A DNA stretch of 64,000 nt from assembly GCA_007258455.2 (NCBI GenBank), contig VDFB02373365.1, positions 225,770,194-225,834,193 on the forward strand. Direction: 5' to 3'. This document shows positions 11,851 to 24,300 of this stretch, one piece after another. This DNA comes from Sequoia sempervirens (Eukaryota > Streptophyta > Pinopsida > Cupressales > Cupressaceae). A program made the translations under genes and the position numbers. The notes under the pieces were generated by a model. That model had not been told where the DNA came from and ran no database searches. It was given only the letters and a program-made list of their open reading frames with translations. Numbering within the stretch: position 1 is the stretch's first letter; every line of letters starts with the position of its first letter.

Positions 11851-14019
11851 TTGAGAAAGGGAGAGAGTCCCTTGCTTCCTATAATCTACATTTCATTTTT
11901 TATTTTAAATAATTGTAAACATGTCATTTATCTTTCTTTCTTTCACCTTCATAAAATTAACTTTAAAATTATTTTGTCTCCTTCAATGATATTTCTAACA
12001 TCACTCAATTCATTAGACACAACAAAATTTACATAGACAAAAACTTACACAACGCGTCTCTTGTTTTAATATATCACCTTTCATAAAAAATAAAATGAAA
12101 TAATAAAATCTGACTCAAATTTAAAACACATATTAATTACTTATAAAAATTCTGTCTAAAAATGCCCACTTAAACTAATAAAATTAACAATAGATTAAAT
12201 TTAATAATTAACCTTTATATATTTGAAAAATGTTTTTATCACAATTTACCAGATCAAACCATCAAGAAAGAAAGAAAAATGAAAAACCCAAGTACATATT
12301 TTCTACAATCCTTTCACATTCTCTTGTCAATACAGAATCTTCCTCATCATTTCATACTGTCTGAGTTTTTTTTTTAATTCACTGTGCAAATATCCCCATA
12401 TGACCATCAAATTTGACCCACAGATGGAAGTATGGCAGAATATGATAGAAGTATGGAAGAATACATCATACTTTAAATCCAATGAGAAAAAGGAGAACGT
12501 CTTACTCCATCAACAACCAATGCAAGTCCAGCAGAATCTTTGGATAGAAGCCAAAACCAGAGCTGTATCAATCCACACAAGACGTAACACCACATGCAAA
12601 AGCTTAGCATGCAGAGAAACGTATTATAAAGCAGTTCAAATGGGAGGAGGAAAAGATATCTCTTTTCACTTTCACTGTATTTTTTTGGACCCTTGAGATA
12701 TGCCTTTTCTCTTTCACTGTATTTTTTTTTTTGTGGGCTCTCCTATTTTCACTTGAGCACTTCTCATGTCATTATATGTGGAGCTTTCATGGAAGCCTTA
12801 CTAAAGGACTGAATTTTCTCAGTTTGCCCGTGTATTGTATGCATCTCATGTAAAGTGAGCAATAATATCAATTTCACCATCTGTTTTGTTGTGATGGAAT
12901 CTTTTAAAAAATAATGAGTATCATGTGAAATTTTATAGTTAGGTATTTTTATCTTTTTAATTTTGTATTTATTGGAAAGAAAGAAAGAATGATAACGATG
13001 TGGGTGTGGTTTTATTGGAGAAAGAGTTCATTAGAGGTTTATTCCTATCTAATTGAAGATCTGCATCCCAACAATGAATGTCATGAGGGAAAATTTAAAA
13101 TGCACCACTTCCACATTCTCAACTTCGAATTTATTGAAAAGTAAAGTGGATGTGGGTTTCTTAGAAAGATTCCTTAATAATTAAAGACCTTACCAAAGAT
13201 TGGTTCTTATCAAAAATTAAGACCCAATAAGAAAAAATGCAAATACCCAACACCAAACAAAAAAGATTAATTAGAATGATCAATTATACACTTAATACAA
13301 ACAAAGATGATTAGTATATGGTTAAAAAACAAAAATTATATTCTAAGAGTTGAATGTCAGTTAAAGTATCTTGACATGACACTTTGTTAGTGATTGAAGC
13401 GACAATTTGGGGGTTCTAGATGACTTAATGTATATAAGAATGGGGTACAAATTAATGATAGCCCATTTTTACAACCATGTTTCATGTTTTCTTAGTGGGC
13501 TCAAATCATTACATAATACATTTAGTAAATTTTTACTTGATTGTTATCTACAATCACATGTAGATTTTATTTGATTGTAGATTTTATTGAACCATGTTTT
13601 TCATAAAAGAGATCTTATAAAATAGTCACCTACCTCTCCAAACCCCTCTATAAGATGGCTCTTTTTACACACCCACTTAAAACAACCTATGGTAAATGAT
13701 AATATTTATCAAATTACTATATTTTAAAATATTACATTGAATGTTGTGATTTTCTTTAAGTGCATCTATGTATTTCATAGGTACTAATTATTTTGAAAAG
13801 TACTATTAGTAGAAGGGAGATTTTGTCTCCATGAGGAGTATTGAGTTAGTAGAGGTGATCGTTAATCAAGCAATGAGAAAGGTGGCATCATTTTCAATCT
13901 ACATTTGAATAACAAAAATGTAACTAGGAAAGAATTGTCAAGATGTCATGAACCTAGAGACAATTAGATGTTGGTATTCAATATTAAGATTTGGAAATAC
14001 TTTCTTAAGAAAATTAATG
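11851..14019. other. AT-rich stretch up to the assembly gap
   Basis: No recognisable gene. A short open frame at 12400-12696 matches nothing I know. A phrase containing CTTTCACTGTATTTTTTT occurs twice (about 12668 and 12711), a small local duplication. Confidence 0.5.
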
Positions 14020-14119
14020 NNNNNNNNNNNNNNNNNNNNNNNNNNNNNNNNNNNNNNNNNNNNNNNNNNNNNNNNNNNNNNNNNNNNNNNNNNNNNNNNN
14101 NNNNNNNNNNNNNNNNNNN
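14020..14119. other. Assembly gap (100 N)
   Basis: Exactly 100 undetermined bases, the conventional size for a gap of unknown length. The plus-strand gypsy element is first recognisable just after it, so its gag and 5' LTR may be lost in the gap. Confidence 0.98.
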
Positions 14120-14262
14120 GTTAAACAAGAGCCTTCACCATCCCAATGTAATGCTCAAATTTTTGATAATCGTGAAGCCAATCTTGGGAATCAAATTTTC
14201 TCTAATACCATAGATAAACCTTAATCAAGCTCACAAAATCCATTCATGAAACCAAAACCTTT

Positions 14263-14566
14263 TTATATATCATTATACATTGTTGGTTTTAGACTGAGTA
14301 ATTGTATTATTGATTCTGGAGCTTTTGAAAATGTGATGCCTGCTCAAATAGCCAAAGCCCTAGGTTTGTCTTATACCTCTTCCTAAGGAAAATTTTATTC
14401 CATGGATGGGTCCCCAGTTCCTATTATTGGTCAAATCAAAGATACTCAAGTAGCCCTAGCTGATTTTCCTAAAAAGAGGATAAAATTGACTATATTGGTT
14501 GTTGATATTCCTGCAAGTTATGGTATGCTCTTGAGTAGAAGTTTTTGTAAAGATTTGGACAGATAA
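14263..14566 (+). pseudogene. Gypsy aspartic protease domain (plus-strand element)
   Basis: Retroviral-type protease that would release Gag and Pol proteins. It shows CIIDSGAFENVMP (catalytic DSGA, as in the DSGASTNVMP of the minus-strand element), then PVPIIGQI, and a second hydrophobic block TILVVDIPASYGMLLSRSF, which matches the IADIPDAYGLILGRDF-type block of retropepsins. There is one internal stop at about 14384 (TAA) and a terminal stop before the RNase H-like frame. The upstream region next to the gap has no clear gag. Confidence 0.8.
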
Positions 14567-14572
14567 ATTCAG

Positions 14573-15313
14573 ATGGATTGGTCTCATGCCTTAATACCTT
14601 TGGATGGAAAGAAAATACATTTGAATCCTAAACCTAAGGCCAAGTTCACTGTCTTAAAGTTTGGCGATCCAAGAGAATATATTTTGTTTGTTGAAACAGG
14701 ACCAGGAACCTATATGTGCACTTCTAATCAAGGGGAAAATTTGAATCCTATTAGCCCTGATTTGGTAGATGAATTGTGGACACTTGAATTTGATGGAAGT
14801 TGTGCTAGTGTTGGGTTAGGTGTTGGAGTAGTTTTTATTTCACCTAATGGCTATAAATTCCCCTTTTCTTTCAAACTAGAATTTGCTAATACCAATAATA
14901 CGATCAAGTATGAAGCTCTTTTACTTGGTCTAAGTGTAGCCAAAGAAAAAGGTATCAAACAATTAAGGGTTGTGGGAGATGTAGAATTAGTAGTGAAGTA
15001 GGTGAGAAAGATGTACACTATGAAGAATGCTCAACTTAAGCATTATAGGAATAGAGTTTGGGATTGTATAGGAGATTTTGATGCTATTTATATAGAGTCT
15101 ATTCCCATGCAATTGAATGCTAGGGATGATTCCTTGGCAGTTTCAACATCATTGCTTTTGTCGCATCTAGATTTCAAAAATGAGTCCTACAAAATTGAAA
15201 TTGTGTACAGGCCTAGGGTTCCTGATAATGTAAATCATTGGCAAGTGTTTAATAATGATCAACAGATTATTGAGTTTTTAGAGAAAGTTGAAGCCTTTGC
15301 TCATTTATTTTGA
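14573..15313 (+). pseudogene. Extra RNase H-like domain located between protease and RT
   Basis: Ribonuclease H fold of the RVT_3 type, expected to degrade the RNA strand of RNA-DNA hybrids. About 75 residues of linker precede WTLEFDGS (first Asp). Then come GVGVVFISPNG, NNTIKYEALLLGL (Glu), VVGDVELVVK (Asp; usual GDSELV) and a late ARDDSLA (Asp). One TAG at 14999-15001 splits the frame; 15002-15313 continues in the same frame with LKHYRNRVWD, typical of this domain. The minus-strand gypsy has the same domain in the same place (30651-31661), so the position is ancestral to both. It shares its frame with the RT N-terminal half. Confidence 0.82.
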
Positions 15314-15391
15314 AGGCAACGATGAAAAAATAATGATGTTTTAGAAGGTGACATTGTTGCTCCTGATGGAAAGGAAACAAAAGTTATCCAA

Positions 15392-16520
15392 TTGAAAGGT
15401 AATAATATTCCAAAATGTTTCATTTCTCTTGAACATTTATTCAACAGACATGATCAATATTTAAAACAGAAGGGAAAGGTCTCTGTTGAAACATCTATTG
15501 AGTATGATAAGGTGAATATTGGTACAAAAGATGATCCTAAGATTGTTTGCATTGGAAGATGTTGTTCCCATGAAGAGAGGGAGAGACTGATCTCTCTATT
15601 GACACATTACAGGGATGTTTTTGCATGGTGCTATGTAGATCTAAAGAAGTTTAGAAATGGAAAATTCCAACATAAAATTCCATTGAAACTTGGTTCTATT
15701 CCTTACAGGAAGAAACAACAAACTTATAATCCTAAGGTTACTGAAGCTATTTTCAATGAAATTGATAAAATGCTCAAGGATAGGATTATTTATCCCATCC
15801 ATCATTCCACTTGGGTAGCCAATATAGTTCATGTGAGAAAGAAGAATGGGGAAAGAAGGATATGTGTTGACTTCATAAACTTAAATCAGGCATCCTTGAA
15901 AGATAATTACCCTCTACCTATGATGGATCATATTCTACAAACAGTTGTTGGCTCTGAAATGATGTCCATTCTTGATGGCTTCTTAGGCTATAATAAAGTC
16001 AAAGTAGCCCTGGAAGACCAACATAAAACAACATTCACCACACCCATTAGTGTTTTTTCCTACAATAGAATGTCATTTGGCCTTATTAATGTAGGGTCCA
16101 GTTTTCAAAGGGCTATGGACTTATCTTTTGGTAATCTCAGGAATAAAATTATAGTAATTTTTTTGGATGACCTAACATTTTTTCTAAAAGGAGAGCCAAC
16201 CATTTACATGATCTAGAAGTAGTATTACAGCGTTGTAGAGAAGAAGGTATATCTTTAGACCCTAAGAAGTCTATCTTTGTTGTAATTGAGGGAAAACTCT
16301 TAGGTCATATTGTCTCAAAGGATGGAATCAAAATAGATCTAGAGAGGGTAAAAGAAATCATGCAGTTGGGATTACCTACCAAAAAAGATGGTATCATATC
16401 TTTCTTTGGTCAAGTGAACTTTCAAAGAAGGTTTGTTCCTGATTTTGCTAAGCTGACGAAGCCCATTTCTGATATGTTGAAGGATCACCCAATGTTTAAA
16501 TGTAGCAATGAAGGGAAATA
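15392..16520 (+). pseudogene. Gypsy reverse transcriptase (plus-strand element)
   Basis: RT that copies the element's RNA into DNA. The open part 15392-16216 contains HSTWVANIVHVRKKNGERRI, CVDFINLNQASLKDNYPLP, LDGFLGYNKV, FSYNRMSFGLINVGSSFQRA and the catalytic box as VIFLDDL (usual YVDD or YMDD; both Asp kept). A frameshift at about 16195-16215 moves the rest (LEVVLQRCREEGISLDPKKS, then IEGKLLGHIVSKDG and GQVNFQRRFVPDFAKL) to another frame, with a stop near 16520. It follows the upstream RNase H-like domain by about 80 bases in the same frame. Confidence 0.9.
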
Positions 16521-16960
16521 ATCTTTTGCAGACATTAAGACTGCAATTGCAAATGATCCTACTTTAGTTCATCCTGATTTTACTAAAGATTTCATCATAT
16601 ATAGTTATGCCTTTGAGCATACCTTGTCAGCCATCCTACTATAAAAGAATGAGTAGGCTATAGAAGCCCCTATCTTTTTTATGAGCACCCCTCTAAAGAA
16701 GTATGAGCTTAAATATTCACCACTTGAGAAACATGCATACGTTATTGAGAAGGCACTCAAGAGTTTCAAGTTTTACATTCTTCATTCTCATACTACTGTT
16801 TTTGTTCCTGAAACTGATGTGAAAAGTATCCTTACTCAGCAAGATATTGGATGCAATGAAAGAGGATCTTGGATAGCCCAGATCCAATAATATGATCTAG
16901 ATATTAAACCCACTAATATAGTAAGGGGAAAGGCTCTAGCCAAAATTATTGCTGAAAGTA
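16521..16960 (+). pseudogene. Standard gypsy RNase H after RT (plus-strand element)
   Basis: Follows RT directly. Recognisable blocks are FIIYSYAFEHTLSAIL, APIFFMSTPLKKYELKYSP, EKHAYVIEKALKSFKFYIL and a C-terminal WIAQIQ followed by a stop. This is the RNase H normally joined to RT in gypsy elements, so the element carries two RNase H domains. Stops occur at about 16641, 16654 and 16888. Confidence 0.82.
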
Positions 16961-16989
16961 AACTAGTTGAAGAAGAAGAGTTACCATTA

Positions 16990-18260
16990 GTGTTGTTCAC
17001 AAGCACAACTGATGATTTGTTTTCTAATATCTCTTATTTTTTGGCCTATGGTGATTTCCCATCACATTTTTCATCAAAAGAAAAAAAAAACTTGAAGCTT
17101 AAGGCAAACAAGTATGTTCTCTGGGAAGGGAATTTGTATAAAAAAGGTGTGGGTGGGACTTTCTTAAGGTGTGTTTATAAGGAGTAGCAAAAGAAACTAT
17201 TGGAAGTCTTTCACAGTGAGGCATGTGATGGACATTTTTCTACTTTTGTGACAGCTTTCAAAATTCTACATCACATATTTTATTGGCTAGGTATGTTCAA
17301 AGATGCTTATGATTGGGTATCAAAATGTGAGTAGTGTTTAAAATTTAATGTAAGACCATAGCTTGTTGCTTTACCCTTGAAACCTATGGTAATTGATGAT
17401 CCCTTTCAGCAATGGGGTCTAGATTTCATTGGTCCAATCAATCCGAGTTCTATTGCAGGACATACACACATATTTATTACTACAGATTATTTCACCAAAT
17501 GGGTGGAAGCTATTCCAGTGAAACAAACCACCACTAAGATTGTATGTAATTTTTTGAAGGAGAATATTTTGGTAAGGTTTGGAGTACCCAAGAAAATTGT
17601 CACTGACAATGCTAGCTCTTTTTCCTTTGTTGAAATTACTCTTTTCTACTACTATTATGGAATTAGTCTTGCTCATTCATCTGAATATTATCCTCAAGGA
17701 AATGAGCAGGCTGAGTCGAGTAATAAAAATTTAATCTCCATTATCAAAAATTTGGTGGATGAAAATAAAAAAGGATGGCATAAAAAGTTATGCAATGCTC
17801 TGTGGGTTGACAGCGTTACTTATAAAAGAGCTATTGGAATGTCCCCCTTTCAATTAGTATATGGCATCAATAGAACTTTTCCTACACCATTGGAGATTTC
17901 AACACTTAATTTGCAAAAGGCTATAGAAGAAATTTCAGGCTGCTTTGGAATAGCAGATTATGTATTTGAATAAGCTGGAGGAAGAAAGGGAGGTCATGGT
18001 GGATAGAATTACCAAACATCAGCAGATGGTGAAAAAGGTTTTTGATAAAAAGGATAGACAAAGGGATTGTGCAGTTGGTGATTCAGTTCTTCTCTATGAT
18101 AGGAGAAGGGAGGAAAAAGGAGCACATAAAAATTTTGATTCTCTCTGGAGAGGACCTTTCCTAATCAAGTAGCTTGTTGTTGATCATGGTTATTGATTGG
18201 CTTATCCTAATGGTAATGTTCTACCTCTTGCCTATAATGGGCAAGATTTGAAATTCTTGA
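16990..18260 (+). pseudogene. Gypsy integrase with GPF module (plus-strand element)
   Basis: Integrase that inserts the element's DNA. The N-terminal zinc-binding part (FHSEACDGHFS, then VSKCE) is interrupted by stops. The core frame 17377-17973 gives WGLDFIGPINPSS (Asp), KKIVTDNASSF (Asp) and EQAESSNKNLIS (Glu), so the catalytic triad is kept. A frameshift near 17960 leads to the C-terminal piece 17960-18172 with RRREEKGAHKNFDSLW and RGPFLIK, the GPY/F module. No chromodomain follows. The end reads LPLAYNGQDLKFLN, matching the integrase end of the minus-strand element. Confidence 0.9.
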
Positions 18261-18989
18261 ATAATTGTTCCATCAAATCCATCCTTGTACATAGTTTTTG
18301 TTTGTTTTGTTTTGTTTTGGCTTGTTTTGTTTTGACTTCGTTGCCCAATGAATAAGGTTTTATGCCATGTTTCTGGATTCTTTGCGTCATGTCAGTCCTA
18401 GTCCCCATTCAGAACCAATGTTACTTGTAGGTATTATATGTATCATCCTTTAATTTTTTCTTCCCTAGACTTTAATATTTCATTTTCTATCCAAGTCTAA
18501 AGTCGTTGCCTTCATTTTAGTCCCAGTCGTGGGTTCCTATAAGTTTTGAAACCTAAGTTGTTGGCGCAATGTGTCTTTAACCTTATCGTCGAGTTTGTTT
18601 TTTTCCTAAATTCCCAATAGCCAGACTTGTTCTTTAGTGGCGTCAAGTGAGTCGGTCCATTGTGAATTTGAGGAGTCAGAGGTTTTCATAACTTCATAAT
18701 TCATGAATTTGAGTTATAGAGTTTCCGTTTTCCACAACAAGGCAATATGTTGTTCACCCGCTTGTTTTGAGGTACCACCTATGCATTAAATAAGGCATAT
18801 GGTACAACCTATAGATGTCTTATCAAGGATTTTGGTAAGACATGCAAATCTTAGGGTTTACTTTATCGAGGATTAAAATAGAGTGCCATATTAGTTCAAC
18901 ACCAAATGCACGTCCTGTCATTTGCATGACTTAAGGTGGTGAATATTTATGTGTTTGAACCAACAATAGTACCTCTATCATCTGAAATT
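18261..18989 (+). other. Non-coding region between integrase and the extra ORF
   Basis: T-rich, with a TTTTGTTTTG run at about 18299-18340. The first part aligns loosely with the region after integrase of the minus-strand element (both have TGTACATAGTT followed by a T/G-rich run). No polypurine tract or LTR edge could be placed. Confidence 0.5.
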
Positions 18990-20262
18990 ATTTCTTCAAG
19001 TGTACAAGTGTTGCTCTGTGTACTGTGAGCTCATGCAGTCTAGAATTGAAAATCATTGGCTCAGCGTAAGGGACACAGAGCTGGGATCCTTTAAGCTAGA
19101 AGAATTTTGGGCGTGTCTGGAAAGTGACAAGAGAACTGCTATCAATGAAAAACTCTTAGAAAGTGGATTAGCTCATGCCGATGGTTTTCCAAAAGCTCCT
19201 CTGATCATTGACCTAATAGGTGCATGCTCGAGAAGATAGATTCCAGAAAAATAGGAAATCAAAGTCGTGGATGGGACTATTGTTGCTAAAATTTCTCCTG
19301 GAGCTATTTCTCATGCGCTAAGGATCCTTGAGAGAACGCCAATCAAGGACATGTCTGTTAGAATGGCTAGTGAGTTTTTTGAAGTCAATGAAAGTTGGTG
19401 CAAAAATTCTATGGCCAAAGGTGGTTGAAATCAGAGAAAAGAGGTAAGTCACAGCTGCCTATCAAACCTAAAAGAATGAATTTCAAAGAGGAAATTGCAA
19501 ACGCTATTGCTTTGGTGCATCGCATTGTTGGGAATGCAAAAATTTAGTCTTTTGAAGATTGGATGTGTTAGTTCATTTTGGTTATCTATGATGAAAATGT
19601 GTTCATTGATTGGGCCAAAATAATTTGCTTCCATTTGAATGAACAATTAGTCAATTTTCAAAAAATTGCTACTTTCCATCTGTGTTCTTTCCTAACATAT
19701 ATTATAGCCAGTCAAAGGTCATTTTGGCCAGGATTAAAACCACAAATACCTCAAAATTCTAGCATGCTTGTGTATAAGTGCTACCCATAGTTTACTAAGC
19801 AAGTTAGAATGTGAGACTTTTCCCTTGTCAATGATCCATTCTTAATGGAAGTTGTGAGGAAATTGGATGGAAACCCTAAAGTGCATTTTTCTTCTAAGTC
19901 AATGTCTCTTGTATTAGAATTTGGAAATTTTTATATACAATTTGATAGGTTTTTCCTCCTTGAGGATATGAGGTTTTGAGAAAGCCCCACTAAAATTGCC
20001 TAGATATCCTGAAGATTTGTTGGTGTTCCTGGAAGTTTGTAGAGAAATGGTCATTGTGAATGTAAAATACAGGAATATGGGAAAGAAGGGGTATCCTTTC
20101 CCATTGACAACCCCATCTTTCACATGCAAAAATAATCAAATGGAAAAATGTGCTGAAGGACTTCTCAAAGAATATAATCTCCAACATTTATTCATGAGGG
20201 CCAATTTTGATATCAAGGGTTTTGTGAAATGGAATTTATATGGAAGAAATTCATATTAGCAT
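18990..20262 (+). pseudogene. Extra ORF downstream of integrase, homologous to the LTR-encoded protein (N-terminal half)
   Basis: Broken into several frames but clearly related to 23425-24828 (minus). The piece at 19000-19239 reads SRIENHWLSVRDTELGSFKL, then LLESGLAHADGFPKAPLI, against ESRVSSVWAEVSDTN and MMNSRLVHVAGFPPAV. A later frame (19996-20259) reads LPRYPEDLLVFLEVCREMV against LPRYPTDRLVLLEVVRQIY, and ANFDIKG against MNFDITG. Intermediate blocks such as ISPGAISHAL against FSPASIAQAF also match. Function unknown. It is cut off at about 20262 by the terminal repeat of the next element. It lies 0.7 kb after integrase, as an accessory ORF would. Confidence 0.78.
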
Positions 20263-21363
20263 CAACTGTTGATGGTGTTTTCGCATTGCAGCTAACCTCT
20301 GCATTTTGTGAATACATGATTCTATCTTTGAAAGGTAATCTTCAATAATAAATCAATCGCAACGCCTCAAGGTCTCTAAGCAATAAACAGCGCAAACAAA
20401 CTCTGGATGCAAAATGTGAAATGCTGGTAATCACAATCGGACATTACTACAAGCAAACTGTATCTTTCTACTTATCAGATCTTGCAATATAATGATCTAT
20501 AATCCTAAATCTAACCAAATGATAAAGAAATAGCAAAAGATAAGGGTGCGAGGATATAATAGAATCTAAACTACTCCTAGAATGAACAATGTAAACAACA
20601 GATATTTGGAATGGACCTATCTCAACTAACCAGTTCTTGATCAACCCACAATGCAATCTTACAAGAACGGTGCAATCTTCTAAGGTATTTAAATTTTCAA
20701 ATCATAGACTTGCATCTACAATCGAACTTAAGCACATTGAATATATGGTCCAGGTTGACTTCACCAGCCTACTACAATCAGATAGTTACTGGGAGTATAG
20801 ACCAGAGATAGCTACAAACATTCCAAATATGAAATCATAAACATCATGCATTCAACTGAAACTGATTTATTTCCGAATACTAAACCCTAGATTTCTGAGC
20901 AATTTGAAAGATAGAACAAAAGAACCACGCAAGATGAAATAACACAAGAGATTTCACCAGGAAAACCACAATGTCTTCAATTGTATTAATCACTCAAATA
21001 CTGCAACAATTCAACTGTTCTGATACAGAATTTGCTTCAAGAAACTAAATATTACTTCTAAGGAAAATGCTCTAACTATTGCTCTCACTTCTCTATTACT
21101 GTCTAGCTAATGTCTAACTCTTACAATGAGGCAAGAATGCCCACTTATAGTAACCCCCAAGATATGTCGGCCCAGCCAAACATTTTTACAAAATAATAAA
21201 AACCACCAAAACAGGTCAGCCAAGGAAAAACAAACTAAGGCACACATTAAATGCCATCATTCAGGTCAGCCTCGACACAATCTTCAATGCAGTCCCGTCC
21301 AATGCATGCCCCGTGATAATAGGGAAGCACAAATCTCAAAATAAGCATTAACCGCTTCTTCCC

Positions 21364-24300
21364 TTATCCTCCCTTTCCAGATGAACCCTGCACCCTCAAG
21401 AACGTTCCATCCAGCTCGGTGATAGGTGGCAAAGGTAATACCCTAAGCCGGCATTTAATAGCATCAATCTCTTCCTTGGACCGTTCAACAATTTTATCCC
21501 AATCTTCCCTGCTGGCCATATACTTATCCATTACAGCCAAATAGGTAGCTGCATCATCAAGCTGGTGAGCAGTTACAACTCCTTCTGCATCTGGGGCATA
21601 AACTTCATGCCACCATTCTTTTAGCTACTCAAGACTCAGGTACTTCGGGGCTATCTTCCTCCTGCCGGTCATCACCTCAAAGAATGCAATGCATCCATCG
21701 TATACTGCAGTAAGATCCCCATCAATCTGCTTCTTTCTTTTCAAAATCTTCTTCATGGCCTTCTGCCTAATCTACAGAGCCTCGAACCATTCCCAAGGTT
21801 CATCCAATCTGGAGGAAGGAAGGATCCCATCTGCCAGCAATTGTTCTCTTCCATGTCCCATGATAACCCTTGATTTCTGCAACAAGATGTCCATGTCATC
21901 CTTGTCCTGGGACAGTACATACTCTAACAGCTCTTTAGCCCAGACCGCATCCTTTCCTACCGATAGAATATCCTTGATGGTATCATCTCCTTTAGTTTGC
22001 ACACTCATTAACCAATCTATGGTGGCTTGAGCTGAGGCTTTTAACTTCTCAATTCCAGAGATGGTCTCCTTAGGTAGAAAGCCAGGAGTGGCAGAAGAAG
22101 AAGGATTAAGGGACTGCAAAGGCTTCATTACCTCTTCCAAACATTTCCTTAACCTTTCATTTTCTTTCTTCAGTTCACGTTTGGTCTGAGTTTCCCTCTT
22201 CAATTTGTCAAGAATCACTGCACTGGACCCCTCAAACTCCTTAATATCCAGCTCCATGGAGGCTGGCCCGAGGTTGATAGTCTGAACATTATAATCCTGA
22301 CTTGTAACATATTCTCCCATTTTGTCCATGGCAGGAGTAGCAATGTGGATAACCCTGTTATGGGTTTCATCCCTTTCCACCTTCGAGACTACCCTAGCTG
22401 TCTTCTTCTTCTTTCCTTTACCGATCTTTGACAGCATTTCATCCCAGTCCAAGGGGGTATCCTCAACAACCACCCGCTTCTTTCTTGCAAGCTCTCTCTC
22501 TAGCCAGTCCGGAGCTACAGGGTCCACCCAGATTTCCTCTGTTCTAACATCCTCCGGCTGCTCTGTCACCTTTTCTTCTTCCTCTGTAGTTGCCTTATCA
22601 TCTTCCTTCTCTGGAAGCTGCTCCCCTTGATCAATTTCCTCGAGTTCTAACTCTGGATGCACTGGTGATGGGGTCTTAGTAGGGATATTTTCCTCCAGCT
22701 CAGGCGATCCGCGGTCTTTGTCACTTTCCAGGGAGTCTTCATATTGTACCAAAGGAGAAGTATGTCGTTCCTCCTCTTCCACCTCCAGCTCCCTTGCTTC
22801 ACTAAATAGAGTCCCCTCCTTGAAGGGCTCTGCTTCTCCGCTAGTTTCCTGTTCCCCCAAAATTTCTGGCTTGGGTGGCTCCACAACTGGTGGCCTCGGA
22901 GGAGATTCCTTCTTCTGCACAGTATCCTTTGGGGAGGGAGTTCTATATCTCCTAGTATAAACCTTGGCTTTCTCCCCTCCTGAACTCTCCACATCAACAA
23001 TTGGAGGCTCATCACCTGAAGTACCCTGACCTTTCTTCTTTGCAGTTCGAGTTGTTCTCGCCTTCTTCGGTGGTGGAGGAGCATCTTCCTCTTCTGCCTT
23101 TTCCATTTCCTCCTCATCAGAGGACTTGCTAATCATCAAAGTCTTCCACCTCCTTTTTCCTTTTGGTTTCCTTTTCGCTTCGGGCTCACCTCCCTTAGGA
23201 CCTCTGACCTTTATCTTAAACGGTGAGGTTTTTACAGCCTTCCCTTTGGGGTCATCTTCTCCAGATTCCTCAGAAGTCGACATGGGATTGAGATTCCCCA
23301 TCAATTCAAAAGTACAAGTTACCTTTGCGCTTTCCAATTCCCAAATTATATGTTTTATCCAAGATGAGGTGAACTTCATGACAAGAGCCATCAAGTCTTC
23401 CAGCTCTGTAACTTCATTCTCATTCTAGTCTATATCCCCGACTGACCTATCATTTATAGCTTCGTAGGCATGGTCCTGAACCAGGTTTCCGTCATCATCC
23501 AGTTGATCCGGAATCAACTTAACATTATACTGCCTAATTGCCTCCACAGGAAGCCTAGAGTATCTCTTTTTTCTGGCCTCAAGATCATCTTTGATATTGA
23601 CCCAATAATCTTCTAGGTCCTCCTTATGCCTGTACTCCATGGTAGCCCTCTTTTGTGCTTCTCCAGTTATGTCAAAGTTCATCCTTTTGGAGTGGAAAGA
23701 GAAACCATACGCTGCCAGTTCTTCCCCTGCAGTATGGGTTGATTGAATAGAAGGGCACATTTTTGCCACACCAATCCCGAGAGGGAAGTCTCCGACAAAG
23801 CCTATCTTGTGCTTTTCCCTTTTCACAACGGCATCAAATTCGTAGATCTGCCTCACAACCTCCAACAAAACAAGGCGATCAGTAGGGTACCGAGGCAACC
23901 TGTAAGGGGCAACTGGGCATCCATCAATTCTGAGGTAGGTGAAGGTGGGGAACTGGATGAACCAAGCTCCGTAGTTCTTTACTAGCTCCTTGGCTCCATC
24001 AGACAATCTCATGTGCTCAGCATTCTGTAGCATCCGGGTGATATGCATTGTGAACGCATCGTTAGCCCTTTTGTAATCCTTATGCCCGAGATGCAATTCT
24101 GGATAGACCTCGTAGATTATATCCTGTCCAAGCGTCCCCTTCGGATTCAGACCCTTGTATGGGTAAGATATGGCTAGTATATACACCACATATGAGGACA
24201 TGATGAACTTCTTTGTTTCCAGGACATTCCTTAACTGTCTATCAATTTCTGCACTGATGAGCCCTGCCCAGTGATAATTGGTCCCTTGTCCTATCTTGGT

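Noticed and set aside
12400..12696. 98-codon open frame in AT-rich DNA
   Set aside because: No motif, no repeat relationship and no neighbouring exon signals; length is within chance.
20257..20276. ATCAACTGTTGAT palindrome at the left edge of the 6.5-kb repeat, as a site-specific junction
   Set aside because: The right outer edge has nothing comparable, and half of it is simply the LTR end.
21689..23117. Plus-strand and alternative-frame ORFs opposite the LTR ORF
   Set aside because: Shadows of the Glu/Lys-rich coding strand; Ser/Leu-rich translations mirror it and are less conserved between the copies.
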